Source: Domibacillus aminovorans (GTDB lineage: Bacteria > Bacillota > Bacilli > Bacillales > Domibacillaceae). Taken from it: a DNA stretch of 64,000 nucleotides. The notes under the pieces were generated by a model. That model made no database searches. It was not told the DNA's origin and saw only the letters and a list, made by a program, of their open reading frames with translations. Within the stretch, counting starts at the first letter, position 1. The number at the start of each line of letters is the position of its first letter. The position numbers were made by a program, and so were the translations under genes. The stretch covers positions 1 through 64,000 of the forward strand of contig NZ_LQWY01000044.1 of assembly GCF_001643235.1 (NCBI RefSeq), in the 5' to 3' direction. This document shows positions 1 to 6,934 of this stretch, one piece after another.

Positions 1-1
1 C

Positions 2-43
2 GCAAACATCGCCTTCAAAATGAAGACTTTGTCTACAAGCTGA
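2..43 (+). CDS. possible 3' end of an upstream gene (partial)
   Basis: The first bases before the terminator at 44 read open in frame 2 and end at a TGA at 41-43, giving the tail ANIAFKMKTLSTS. Frame 3 also closes early (TGA at 21-23), so the frame is not certain. I do not recognise the protein. The only support is its position directly before a strong terminator. Confidence 0.25.
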   Translation, partial: ANIAFKMKTLSTS

Positions 44-80
44 AGCGGGGAATCCCTATAAGATTCCCCGCTTTTTATTT
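44..80. terminator. intrinsic terminator, probably bidirectional
   Basis: Arms AGCGGGGAAT (44-53) and ATTCCCCGCT (63-72) are perfect inverted repeats followed by a T-rich run. It sits between the gene entering from the left edge and the end of hmp on the other strand. Confidence 0.85.
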
Positions 81-1279
81 TACGCCTCCAAAGCCAGTGC
101 CGGTCCGAAAAATTCGTATTTTATATTGTTTTTGCTGAAGCCTAGCGCTGTCAAATGACTGACGACCGCACGCATAAATGAAATCGGTCCGCATACGTAG
201 CATACGCTGTTTGATTCAATGACCTGCTGTAAAAAGTCTCGGCTTACATAACCCGTAATGTCGCACACTTCCGATTCATCTTTTTTCGCTTCATAGGCAA
301 TGTACATTTTTCCATCGTTTAACTTTTCAACGAGCGCCCCTGCTTCTTCGCCAAATGCATGTGCATCTTTATTACGCGCTGCATGAACGAATACTGTTTT
401 GCGATTTGGCTCATTTTCTGCAATTGAGCCAAGCATTGCCATCATCGGCGTAATTCCAACACCGCCTGAAATTAATGCGACTGGCTGCTCTCCTTTTTCT
501 AAATAGAAATCGCCAGCAGGTGCGCTTGCTTCTATCGTATCGCCCACATTTAATCGATCGTGAAGGTAATTTGATACTTTTCCCTGTGGATTATGATCTG
601 CTTCCCGTTTGACAGAAATGCGGAAAGAGTCGCTTCCCGGTGCTTGAGACAAACTATACTGACGGTTCAATAAATGCTTTTGGCCAGGAATTGATAAACG
701 GACTGTAATGTACTGCCCTGGCAAATACCACGGAACGGATACGCCATCTTTTGCTTTTAAATAAAAAGATGTAATAAGTGAACTTTCCGTTACTTTCTTT
801 TCAACGATAAATTCTTTAAAATCTTCCCATCCACCTGACTTCTCAGCTGCTTCTGCATACATTTCTTTTTCAATATCAATAAACACTTGCGCGATCACGC
901 CATACGCTTCGCCCCATGCACCGATGATTTCATCTGTTGCTGCATCACCAAGCACTCCTTTAATCGCTTTTAATAAATATTCACCAACGATTGGATAATG
1001 TTCTGGTTTCACGGTCAAACTGCGATGCTTTTGGGCAATTTGCTTCACTGTCGGAAGAAGCACTTCAAGCTGATCGATATACTGAGCTGCCGCGTATACT
1101 GTATTTGCAAGAGCTGTCTGCTGACGGCCTTGTGATTGATTTGCATGGTTAAAAATATTTAATAGTTCAGGGTGTGCTTCAAACATTGTTTTATAAAAAT
1201 AAGTTGTAATGTCGACACCATGTGTTTCTAAAATAGGAGCAGTTGATTTGACGATATCAATTGTTTTTTGTGATAGCAC
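80..1279 (-). CDS. hmp: flavohemoprotein, nitric oxide dioxygenase
   Basis: Converts nitric oxide to nitrate using O2 and NAD(P)H in the cytoplasm. At 399 aa it has the normal length of the family. Residues 1 to about 138 are a globin domain with Tyr29 (B10), Gln53 (E7) and proximal His85 in IAQKHRSL. An FAD-binding domain follows (RQYSLSQ near 210), then an NAD-binding domain with GGVGITPMMAML and the C-terminal YVCGP. It is transcribed divergently from nsrR and the shared intergenic region carries two NsrR-like operators, so NO-induced derepression is expected. All expected active-site residues are present. Confidence 0.97.
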   Translation of the reverse strand: MLSQKTIDIVKSTAPILETHGVDITTYFYKTMFEAHPELLNIFNHANQSQGRQQTALANTVYAAAQYIDQLEVLLPTVKQIAQKHRSLTVKPEHYPIVGEYLLKAIKGVLGDAATDEIIGAWGEAYGVIAQVFIDIEKEMYAEAAEKSGGWEDFKEFIVEKKVTESSLITSFYLKAKDGVSVPWYLPGQYITVRLSIPGQKHLLNRQYSLSQAPGSDSFRISVKREADHNPQGKVSNYLHDRLNVGDTIEASAPAGDFYLEKGEQPVALISGGVGITPMMAMLGSIAENEPNRKTVFVHAARNKDAHAFGEEAGALVEKLNDGKMYIAYEAKKDESEVCDITGYVSRDFLQQVIESNSVCYVCGPISFMRAVVSHLTALGFSKNNIKYEFFGPALALEA

Positions 1280-1305
1280 GATAGTTCCCTCCGATTCATC
1301 TTTTA

Positions 1306-1328
1306 AAGATGTATTTTATTTATATCTT
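1306..1328. promoter_or_regulatory. NsrR operator 1 (predicted)
   Basis: A 23-bp imperfect palindrome, AAGATGTATTT-T-ATTTATATCTT, with 8 of 11 symmetric pairs matching. It fits the known 11-1-11 NsrR layout, whose outer arms are AAGATG and CATCTT. It lies just upstream of hmp. Assignment by consensus only. Confidence 0.7.
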
Positions 1329-1352
1329 ATTTATACTGGATCAACACAAAAA

Positions 1353-1375
1353 AAGCAATATTTTAAATACACCTT
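1353..1375. promoter_or_regulatory. NsrR operator 2 (predicted)
   Basis: AAGCAATATTT-T-AAATACACCTT matches the AAGATGCATTT-N-AAATGCATCTT consensus at 17 of 22 informative positions, with a perfect ATATTT/AAATA core. Its centre lies 47 bp from that of operator 1, on the nsrR side. Confidence 0.6.
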
Positions 1376-1392
1376 TTAAAAATTGTTCACAA

Positions 1393-1421
1393 TTGCACTC
1401 GATCGTTACCCGTGACATAAT
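1393..1421 (+). promoter_or_regulatory. sigma-A promoter of nsrR
   Basis: TTGCAC (1393-1398), a 17-bp spacer and CATAAT (1416-1421). The RBS AGGATAGGTGAG and the nsrR ATG follow closely, so the leader is short. Confidence 0.7.
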
Positions 1422-1444
1422 AAATAGACAGGATAGGTGAGAAT

Positions 1445-1897
1445 ATGAAATTAACATTATATACAGACTACTCGCTGCGTGTTTTAATTTATCTTGGTTC
1501 GTATAATGAAGATAAGTTGTCCAATATAAAAGATATTGCCGAAGCCTACAATATTTCTAAAAACCACTTAATGAAAGTGATTCATGAACTCGGCAAACTT
1601 GGCTACATTGAAACGCTGCGCGGACGCAACGGCGGCATCCGGCTGGCGATGGAGCCAGCAAAAATCAACATCGGTGCTGTCGTCCGGAAAACGGAAGATG
1701 ATTTTCACATTGTGGAATGCTTTTCCGAAGAAAAAAACAGGTGTGTTATCACTCCTGTCTGTGGGCTGAAACACGTTTTATTTGAAGCGTTGCAGGCGTA
1801 TCTTGCCGTGCTAGACCGCTATACGCTCGCCGACTTAATAACGAATAAAGACATGCTCCGCACACTATTGAACTCTGACGCGTCATTCAAACAATGA
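1445..1897 (+). CDS. nsrR: NO-sensing Rrf2-family repressor NsrR
   Basis: A 150-aa Rrf2-type DNA-binding protein that in Bacillus holds a [4Fe-4S] cluster destroyed by nitric oxide. The N-terminal winged helix starts MKLTLYTDYSLRVLIYL and includes SKNHLMKV and the wing GRNGGI. The three cluster cysteines are C92, C100 and C106 (ECF, RCVITPVC), and Asp8, a fourth ligand in characterised NsrR, is also present. Divergence from hmp and the palindromes between them support regulation of hmp and of itself. The cysteine spacing separates it from IscR. Confidence 0.93.
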   Translation: MKLTLYTDYSLRVLIYLGSYNEDKLSNIKDIAEAYNISKNHLMKVIHELGKLGYIETLRGRNGGIRLAMEPAKINIGAVVRKTEDDFHIVECFSEEKNRCVITPVCGLKHVLFEALQAYLAVLDRYTLADLITNKDMLRTLLNSDASFKQ

Positions 1898-1950
1898 TGC
1901 GTTCTTTTTGTTACAATGAAATCACTACCTAATATAAAGGAGAATTTCAC

Positions 1951-3180
1951 ATGACTACTTTTCATGAACAGCTTGAAAAATATGCACAACTATCCGTAAC
2001 AACTGGCGTCAATGTACAACCCGGTCAATCACTTGTTGTACGTGCGACACTCGATGCCGCTGAACTGGTCCGTCTTATCGTTCAAAAAGCATATGAAGCG
2101 GGCGCAAAACACGTATATGTTGACTGGAGTGACGACACCGTTTCCCGTTTAAAGTATACTCTTGCTCCTGATGAGGCATTTAATGAATTCCCGGCATGGA
2201 ATAAGCTAATGATGGAAACACTCGCTGAAGAAGGCGCTGCTTTTATGTCTATTATTTCTTCAAGTCCTGATTTATTGAAAGACGTTGATTCAAAGCGGAT
2301 TGCTGCATATCAAAAAACAGCTGGTACCGCGATGAAAAAATACCGTGAATACATTCAATCTGACAAAGTGAGTTGGACAGTCATTGCTGCTCCGTCAAAA
2401 GAATGGGCAGATAAAGTATTTGCTGATCTGCCTGAAGAAAAGCGTATTCCTGCCCTATGGGAAGCCATTTTCAAATCAGTTCGCGCTGATCATGCGGATC
2501 CGATACAGTCATGGAAGGAACATGACGCCCGTCTTTGTGAAAAAGTCGCCATATTAAATGAAAAGCATTTCAAAACGCTTCACTACACTGCACCAGGAAC
2601 AGATTTAACGATTGATCTGCCTGATAATCATTTATGGGTCGGTGCCGGTAGTATCAGTGAACAGGGTCATTCATTTATGGCTAACATGCCGACAGAAGAA
2701 GTGTTTACCGTACCGATTAAAACAGGCGTAAACGGGTATGTAAAAGCGACGAAACCGCTTAGCTACGCTGGAAATATTATTAACGGATTTACGGTTACGT
2801 TTGAAAAAGGACGCATTGTCAATGTGACGGCAGACGAAGGAGAAGATGTTTTACGGCAGCTTATTGAAACAGATGAGGGCGCTCATTATTTAGGCGAAGT
2901 CGCACTCGTCCCGCACGATTCCCCTATTTCGAACGCCGGTATTTTATTCTTTAATACATTATTTGATGAAAATGCATCGAATCATTTGGCAATCGGCAGC
3001 TCATACGCGTTTTGTATTGAAGGCGGTAAAGCAATGGCACAGGAAGAACTAGAAAAAAACGGCCTTAATACAAGTATTACACATGTTGATTTCATGATTG
3101 GTTCTGCTGATATGAATATCGATGGCATTAAGCAAGATGGCTCACGTGAACCCGTTTTCCGCAATGGAAACTGGGCATGA
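1951..3180 (+). CDS. ampS: M29 family metallo-aminopeptidase (AmpS type)
   Basis: A cytoplasmic exopeptidase that removes N-terminal residues from peptides using two metal ions. The 409-aa length matches AmpS/PepS/aminopeptidase T. The expected metal ligands are visible: Glu250 in MPTEE, Glu316 in LGEVALV, His345 in ASNHLAIG, and His378 and Asp380 in THVDFMIG. An AAAGGAGA RBS precedes the ATG. The last ~44 bp of this gene are the left copy of a direct repeat whose other copy lies 2.67 kb downstream. An integrative element therefore used the 3' end of ampS as its target, and the reading frame was restored. The original terminator is now beyond the insert, at 5851-5899. Confidence 0.95.
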   Translation: MTTFHEQLEKYAQLSVTTGVNVQPGQSLVVRATLDAAELVRLIVQKAYEAGAKHVYVDWSDDTVSRLKYTLAPDEAFNEFPAWNKLMMETLAEEGAAFMSIISSSPDLLKDVDSKRIAAYQKTAGTAMKKYREYIQSDKVSWTVIAAPSKEWADKVFADLPEEKRIPALWEAIFKSVRADHADPIQSWKEHDARLCEKVAILNEKHFKTLHYTAPGTDLTIDLPDNHLWVGAGSISEQGHSFMANMPTEEVFTVPIKTGVNGYVKATKPLSYAGNIINGFTVTFEKGRIVNVTADEGEDVLRQLIETDEGAHYLGEVALVPHDSPISNAGILFFNTLFDENASNHLAIGSSYAFCIEGGKAMAQEELEKNGLNTSITHVDFMIGSADMNIDGIKQDGSREPVFRNGNWA

Positions 3181-3193
3181 ATTAAGAAAGGAC
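3137..3193 (+). repeat. left attachment-like direct repeat (attL) in the ampS 3' end
   Basis: A 57-bp segment covering the last codons and stop of ampS plus 13 bp. It is repeated at 5808-5864 with 55 of 57 bases identical. The left copy encodes the intact ampS end (REPVFRNGNWA). This is the expected trace of site-specific integration into the 3' end of a gene. Confidence 0.85.
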
Positions 3194-3245
3194 TTTATTT
3201 ATAGACGTTTTCAGCTCCTTAATTCTTTATTGGTCACAGAAATGG

Positions 3246-3496
3246 TCACATTTCCTTAGCTTCAAACAATTTATCTAATTCATCAGCCACGTGTTTCCGC
3301 ATACTAGGTAGCACGTGGCTATATTTATTTAGCGTAATTTGAATAGATGTGTGTCCAACCCTCTCTGATATAACCTTTACATTACCGTATAAAATCTATG
3401 TTTCTTTGAATATGTCATGAAGTGTTCAACCTGCTCAGTATCCCAAACGGTTATCTCGTCATTACTTCTTTTTGGTAAAGGAACATGGATTTGAAA
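3246..3496 (-). pseudogene. tyrosine integrase, internally deleted and frameshifted
   Basis: On the minus strand one frame gives a core-domain start (VPLPKRSNDEITVWDTEQVE, then HFMTYSKKHRFYT). At about 3386-3395 the reading jumps to another frame with the integrase C-terminus: GNVKVISERVGHTSIQITLN, then KYSHVLPSMRKHVADEL, ending at a TGA at 3246. The GH box and the nucleophile Tyr in NKYSHVLP are kept. The N-terminal arm-binding part and the segment with the first catalytic Arg are missing. The two pieces resemble Int proteins of Gram-positive prophages and ICEs. This is a dead remnant. Confidence 0.8.
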
Positions 3497-3706
3497 TTAG
3501 CAATCACAAGAGAATACTCTTGGAAATCCCCAAGCAGTTATTTCTATATAATTATATAGTGGAAATAAGTAACCTGCTGATTTTTATCTTTTTCGAACAC
3601 CTCAAAAATGATTAGCAACCATTCTATATACCCTCTAAAACGTCACCAGACGCTCCAAATTCGCTTTTAAAGTGCTTTACATTTTTCTTATAGGAGGTCC
3701 TTTTGT

Positions 3707-3793
3707 ATGCACAATCACCTTATAGTGAGTTTAGTGATTGTCTTGAATGGATATGCTAATGAGTGTTGCATAGCAATTGACTGCCAACACTGA
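3707..3793 (+). CDS. small ORF, 28 aa, with a strong RBS
   Basis: A short reading frame, MHNHLIVSLVIVLNGYANEC then CIAIDCQH, preceded by TAGGAGGT at good distance (3691-3698). It is hydrophobic in the first half and has three cysteines near the end. I recognise no family. It could be a real small peptide gene of the element, a leader, or the stump of a longer gene. It ends 43 bp before the next gene. Confidence 0.3.
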   Translation: MHNHLIVSLVIVLNGYANECCIAIDCQH

Positions 3794-3836
3794 CTTTATT
3801 AAGATGGGTGAGTAACAATAACATCGAGGTGAGCGT

Positions 3837-4397
3837 ATGAGCGAATGGATCACAGTAGTAGAAATGAGCGAAAAAACAAATATCCGCCAAGAAACATTGA
3901 AAAGATATATGTCAATGCATAAGCATTTATTAAGGATGAAGAAAGAACACGGAACCTATCAACTACACGAAGATTGCTATGACGTATTAACTAAAATTCG
4001 TGAGTTGTATAAGCAGGGCAAAACGAATAAAGACGTGGACAAGTTACTAACTTCATCTGGTATCCCAATGACCATTGATGTTGTGAGCGAATCGGGTGAG
4101 ATAGTAAGTGCTGATATGAGCGAAGTTGTTTCAAATATTAAAGCGGCACTCGAAGAACAGAAGCAAGCATCTGCCAAACAAAAGGATTTTAACGAAATTC
4201 TTTTAAATTTGCTTGAAACACAATCCGAAAAATTCGATGCTCGACGCAAATACATTAAAGATAGTGTAAATCGTAGAGACGAACAACTCATGGCATCGTT
4301 ACGTGCAAGTCAAGAAGCAAAGAAATCATTGCTTTCTACTCAAACGAGTGAGAAAGAAGAAAAGAAAAAATCATGGTTTAAAAGGATTTTCAAATAA
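3837..4397 (+). CDS. MerR-type HTH protein with coiled-coil region, DUF3967-like
   Basis: A 186-aa protein. Residues 1-60 look like a MerR-type helix-turn-helix (EWITVVEMSEKTNIRQETLK, then RYMSMHKHLLRM). Residues 90-170 are charged and helical, probably coiled coil. The end KKKSWFKRIFK is a basic amphipathic tail that could touch membrane. This architecture is common in Bacillus plasmid and mobile-element proteins annotated as DUF3967, some thought to act in plasmid maintenance. The RBS GAGGTGAG precedes the ATG. It lies inside the ampS element and looks intact. Its function here is unknown. Confidence 0.65.
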   Translation: MSEWITVVEMSEKTNIRQETLKRYMSMHKHLLRMKKEHGTYQLHEDCYDVLTKIRELYKQGKTNKDVDKLLTSSGIPMTIDVVSESGEIVSADMSEVVSNIKAALEEQKQASAKQKDFNEILLNLLETQSEKFDARRKYIKDSVNRRDEQLMASLRASQEAKKSLLSTQTSEKEEKKKSWFKRIFK

Positions 4398-4414
4398 AAG
4401 GAGAGGACGTAGAT

Positions 4415-4858
4415 TATGTCTGATTGCTATACTACAAGAGAACAAGTTTCTAAAAATAGTGGCTCTAAGTTGGATCCACCTTGAATTACCTAAAAGTCGA
4501 TGCTAAAACCACTAACATTAGATTCTTTGAATACAGATTTAGTCCACTATTTTTGTTCGTTAGAAGATTGTGATGTTGTGTATCTCGATACCGATAAAAA
4601 TTGTACTCCATATTGGAAATTAAAGTTCCTATTCACCTAAAAGATAACTCTCTTACTATCCCTGTTTGCTATTGTTTTGATTAGACAAGAGATAGAATTA
4701 AAAAGTATGTTGAAAAGGGACTTACTCCTAATCCATATAGAACATATCCGTGGAAACATAAAAGAAGACCTATGTGATTGTAAAGTGAATAACCATCAAG
4801 GTACTTGTTATTTAGGAAATGTTACAAACCTTATTAATCAATATGATTCATCTTTGTT
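4415..4858 (+). pseudogene. CopZ-type [2Fe-2S] metallochaperone-like gene, heavily decayed
   Basis: Pieces of one protein occur in order across frames. MSDCYTTREQVSKNSGSK follows an AAGGAGAGG RBS. MLKPLTLDSLNTDLVHYFC and DCDVVYLDTDKN come next. Then PVCYCFD is followed by a stop codon in place of Trp, then TRDRIKKYVEKGLTPNP, and in another frame EHIRGNIKEDLCDC, NNHQGTCYLGNV. This is the layout of the CopZ N-terminal-domain-like proteins that accompany mercury and other metal resistance genes in Bacillales. The first CxxC knuckle after SGSK is deleted, and there are at least two frameshifts plus a nonsense codon. Confidence 0.6.
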
Positions 4859-5023
4859 CTACTATCATTTAACGCTACCCAAAAGTTCCCACCGTCATTT
4901 CCGAATATCTAGAATATCTGGTTGTTCCTCGATACTAATACCCACACCAGCTTCAACATTCTGTACGTACAATATTAATTTAATGACTTCTTCTTTGTAC
5001 CTATTTTCATAAATCGTAATCAT
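4855..5023 (-). pseudogene. GNAT-family acetyltransferase, N-terminal fragment
   Basis: Starts at an ATG (5021-5023) with a GGAGGAG RBS on the minus strand. It reads MITIYENRYKEEVIKLILYV, then QNVEAGVGISIEEQPDILDI, then a stop. In another frame it continues as NDGGNFWVALND. The EEQPDILDI...GGNFWVAL pattern is typical of small GNAT N-acetyltransferases. Only about the first third remains; the acetyl-CoA binding part is absent and the frame is shifted near 4896. It faces the metallochaperone remnant, so two unrelated truncated genes meet near 4855. Confidence 0.5.
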
Positions 5024-5175
5024 TTATTTACTCCTCCAAACTGAGAATTTAAAATTAATTTTTTCTTTTGAAGAGATAACAACATTCTTGTTTAACAGAG
5101 CCTTCTTTTTAATAATTATTTGGTAAAGGTTCATTCCAGTACGGTAACGGTAATCATAATAAGGGAGGTGATTTT

Positions 5176-5805
5176 GTGGGGATAAAGGGAGCGGCAAAAA
5201 CAAGTAGAAAGAAAAAAATAGAGGAATTGAACATAACAGACTTTAAACTGCTACCTTCTGCTAAACCTCCGCTTTTTCACGGATACACAGTAAGAAAAAC
5301 TGTTACAGACCACCTTTGGAGAAAGAAAATTCGTCCTTTGATATTGGAACAGCAAGGAAAAAAGTGTTCTATTTGTGGCTGGACACCTGAAAATGATACA
5401 GAAATAAGACATCTTCACTTGCACGAAATAGAGGAATACGATTTTTTAAATAAGATTTGCAATTTGATTGATATACAACTCATTTGCAAGAAGTGTCATT
5501 CATTCCAGCATATCATACGGACTGAATTAGTTTCGACAAAGGAACAATGGGAAGATTTGATGCAGCACTTCATAAAAGTAAATGAATGTTCTCCTGAAAT
5601 TGTGGATGATTTTGATGTAATTATAGCGAAAGCATTACAATCAGAAGGATACAAGCGGAAATTTTTAGAGTTATCCTCATTGGATGAAATAATTGAGTTA
5701 GGACAAAAACCAGTTCGTTTTACCATTGATCCTCATATTCCTTACGCTCAAGAATTGATAAAACAAGTAGAAAAAAAGGGATTACTGTACGAGTCTAAAT
5801 CATAA
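5176..5805 (+). CDS. HNH-nuclease-like zinc-binding protein
   Basis: A 209-aa protein with a GTG start and a GGGAGGTG RBS. Residues 64-108 form a zinc-binding HNH-like core: CSIC (C64, C67), HLHLHE (79-84) and CKKCH (C104, C107, H108). The N-terminus is basic (AAKTSRKKKIEE). The C-terminal ~90 residues are helical and match nothing I know. HNH-fold proteins include phage and element-borne endonucleases and restriction-type enzymes, but the catalytic histidine pattern here is only approximate, so nuclease activity is inference. It is the last gene of the ampS element and ends 3 bp before the right repeat. Confidence 0.55.
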   Translation: MGIKGAAKTSRKKKIEELNITDFKLLPSAKPPLFHGYTVRKTVTDHLWRKKIRPLILEQQGKKCSICGWTPENDTEIRHLHLHEIEEYDFLNKICNLIDIQLICKKCHSFQHIIRTELVSTKEQWEDLMQHFIKVNECSPEIVDDFDVIIAKALQSEGYKRKFLELSSLDEIIELGQKPVRFTIDPHIPYAQELIKQVEKKGLLYESKS

Positions 5806-5807
5806 AA

Positions 5808-5864
5808 ATGGCTCACGTGAACTCGTTTTCCGCAATGGAAACTAGGCATGAATTAAGAAAGGAC
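5808..5864 (+). repeat. right attachment-like direct repeat (attR)
   Basis: The second copy of the 57-bp ampS end, 55 of 57 identical to 3137-3193. Read in the ampS frame, the two differences change Pro to Leu and Trp to a stop codon, so this copy is no longer under coding selection. Its last 14 bp form the left arm of the original ampS terminator. Confidence 0.85.
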
Positions 5865-5899
5865 ACCAGCTAATTAAATGCCGGTGTCCTTTCTTAATT
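5851..5899. terminator. original ampS terminator, shared with gltC
   Basis: Perfect 17-bp arms AATTAAGAAAGGACACC (5851-5867) and GGTGTCCTTTCTTAATT (5883-5899). It is bidirectional: the gltC stop codon lies in the right arm, and before the element inserted it would have directly followed ampS. Confidence 0.9.
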
Positions 5900-6803
5900 A
5901 AAAGCTGAATTCATTTAGGCGATTGTAATATTTAATTAAAAAATCATAAAATAATTTTTCAGATGGCGGCAACGGTCTTGTTTTTGTAATAATCACCCCC
6001 ACTGTTCTCGTCACGCGCGGCACACTGATTGGGATACTCACCGTACCCATTGGTGTATGATCAATAAGCAGTGTCTCCGGAAGCAGACTCACACCAAGCC
6101 CTGCTTCCACAAGCCCTTTAATCGTATAAACGTCATCGCTTTCAAATGCAACTGCTGGCTCAAAATTCACTTGACGGCATGCTTCAATGACGAGAGCGCG
6201 CATATCATAACCGGTACGGAACAGAACGAACTGGTCATCCATTAAATCACGCAAATTGAGTGATTCCTGTTTCGACAGGCGATGATGCGTCGGAATAAGC
6301 GCACGCATATGTTCCGAGAAAAAGATGTGTGTCTCAATTTCCGGTGACGGTTCTGGAACGGGCGAAACGAATGCCATATCAATTTCTCCTTTTTGAACAA
6401 GTTCCCGTAGTTCACGGTTTGATCCTTGATTAAAATCAAATCCGACATCCAAATATTGACTGCGAAACGCTGAAATTACACGAGGTAATGTTTTCGTTGC
6501 CAACGAGTTCGGAAAACCGAGCCGAATTTTGCCCGCTTCCGGATTTAAATAATCATTAACCGCTTGCACCGCTTTATCCATCGCATCCATCGCCGTTTCA
6601 ACATACTGCAAAAAAATCTTACCCGCATGCGTCAGTCGAACACTTCTCCCTTCACGTAAAAACAGTTCTACGCCAAGTTCATCTTCTAATTTTGCGATTT
6701 GCCGGCTGACAGCAGATTGAGCGACATGAAGGCGATGGGCCGCTTCTGTGACATGTTCTTCTTTTGCAACTTCCATAAAATATTTAATTTGGCGCATCTC
6801 CAT
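5898..6803 (-). CDS. gltC: LysR-type activator of glutamate synthase, GltC
   Basis: A LysR-family regulator (301 aa) that activates gltAB when 2-oxoglutarate is plentiful and blocks it when glutamate is high. The start MEMRQIKYFMEVAKEEHV was chosen because a GGAGGAGGGA RBS lies just upstream of the ATG at 6801-6803; an open frame extends 26 codons further without an RBS. The winged helix contains AAHRLHVAQSAVSRQIAKLE. The effector domain follows, with LGFPNSLATKTLPRVISAF and GLVEAGLGVSLLPETLL. It is transcribed away from gltA and a GltC box lies between them. Confidence 0.95.
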   Translation of the reverse strand: MEMRQIKYFMEVAKEEHVTEAAHRLHVAQSAVSRQIAKLEDELGVELFLREGRSVRLTHAGKIFLQYVETAMDAMDKAVQAVNDYLNPEAGKIRLGFPNSLATKTLPRVISAFRSQYLDVGFDFNQGSNRELRELVQKGEIDMAFVSPVPEPSPEIETHIFFSEHMRALIPTHHRLSKQESLNLRDLMDDQFVLFRTGYDMRALVIEACRQVNFEPAVAFESDDVYTIKGLVEAGLGVSLLPETLLIDHTPMGTVSIPISVPRVTRTVGVIITKTRPLPPSEKLFYDFLIKYYNRLNEFSF

Positions 6804-6825
6804 ATTTGCTTCCCTCCTCCAATTC

Positions 6826-6840
6826 ATCTCATTATGAGAT
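6826..6840. promoter_or_regulatory. GltC binding box I
   Basis: ATCTC-ATTAT-GAGAT matches the known GltC consensus ATCTC-N5-GAGAT exactly. It lies immediately upstream of gltC and about 22 bp ahead of the gltA -35. Confidence 0.9.
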
Positions 6841-6861
6841 CGAAAACTCGTTAATAATATA

Positions 6862-6890
6862 TTGATTGTATCATTTATCATCTTTACAAT
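6862..6890 (+). promoter_or_regulatory. sigma-A promoter of gltA
   Basis: TTGATT (6862-6867), a 17-bp spacer and TACAAT (6885-6890). The spacing and place relative to the GltC box match GltC-activated promoters. Confidence 0.75.
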
Positions 6891-6934
6891 AAATATTAAC
6901 AGAGAAAATGATTTAAATCCTGGAGGTGTACGAC

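Larger units (their letters stand above)
3194..5807. mobile_element. decayed integrative element between the ampS repeats
   Basis: About 2.6 kb lies between the two 57-bp repeats. It starts next to the left repeat with a broken tyrosine integrase gene facing that repeat. It then holds a 28-codon ORF, a MerR/DUF3967-like gene, a wrecked CopZ-like metallochaperone gene, a broken acetyltransferase gene and an HNH-like gene. Composition is more AT-rich than the flanks. No capsid, conjugation or replication genes remain, so the original type (prophage, genomic island or ICE) cannot be decided. With its integrase broken it should be unable to move by itself. Confidence 0.8.

Noticed and set aside
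4677-5012. 111-codon plus-strand ORF as a gene
   Set aside because: Its first half is the frameshifted metallochaperone remnant and its second half is antisense to the acetyltransferase remnant.
6804-6881. Longer GltC starting at 6881
   Set aside because: The extension has no RBS, covers the GltC box, and the start at 6803 fits the family.
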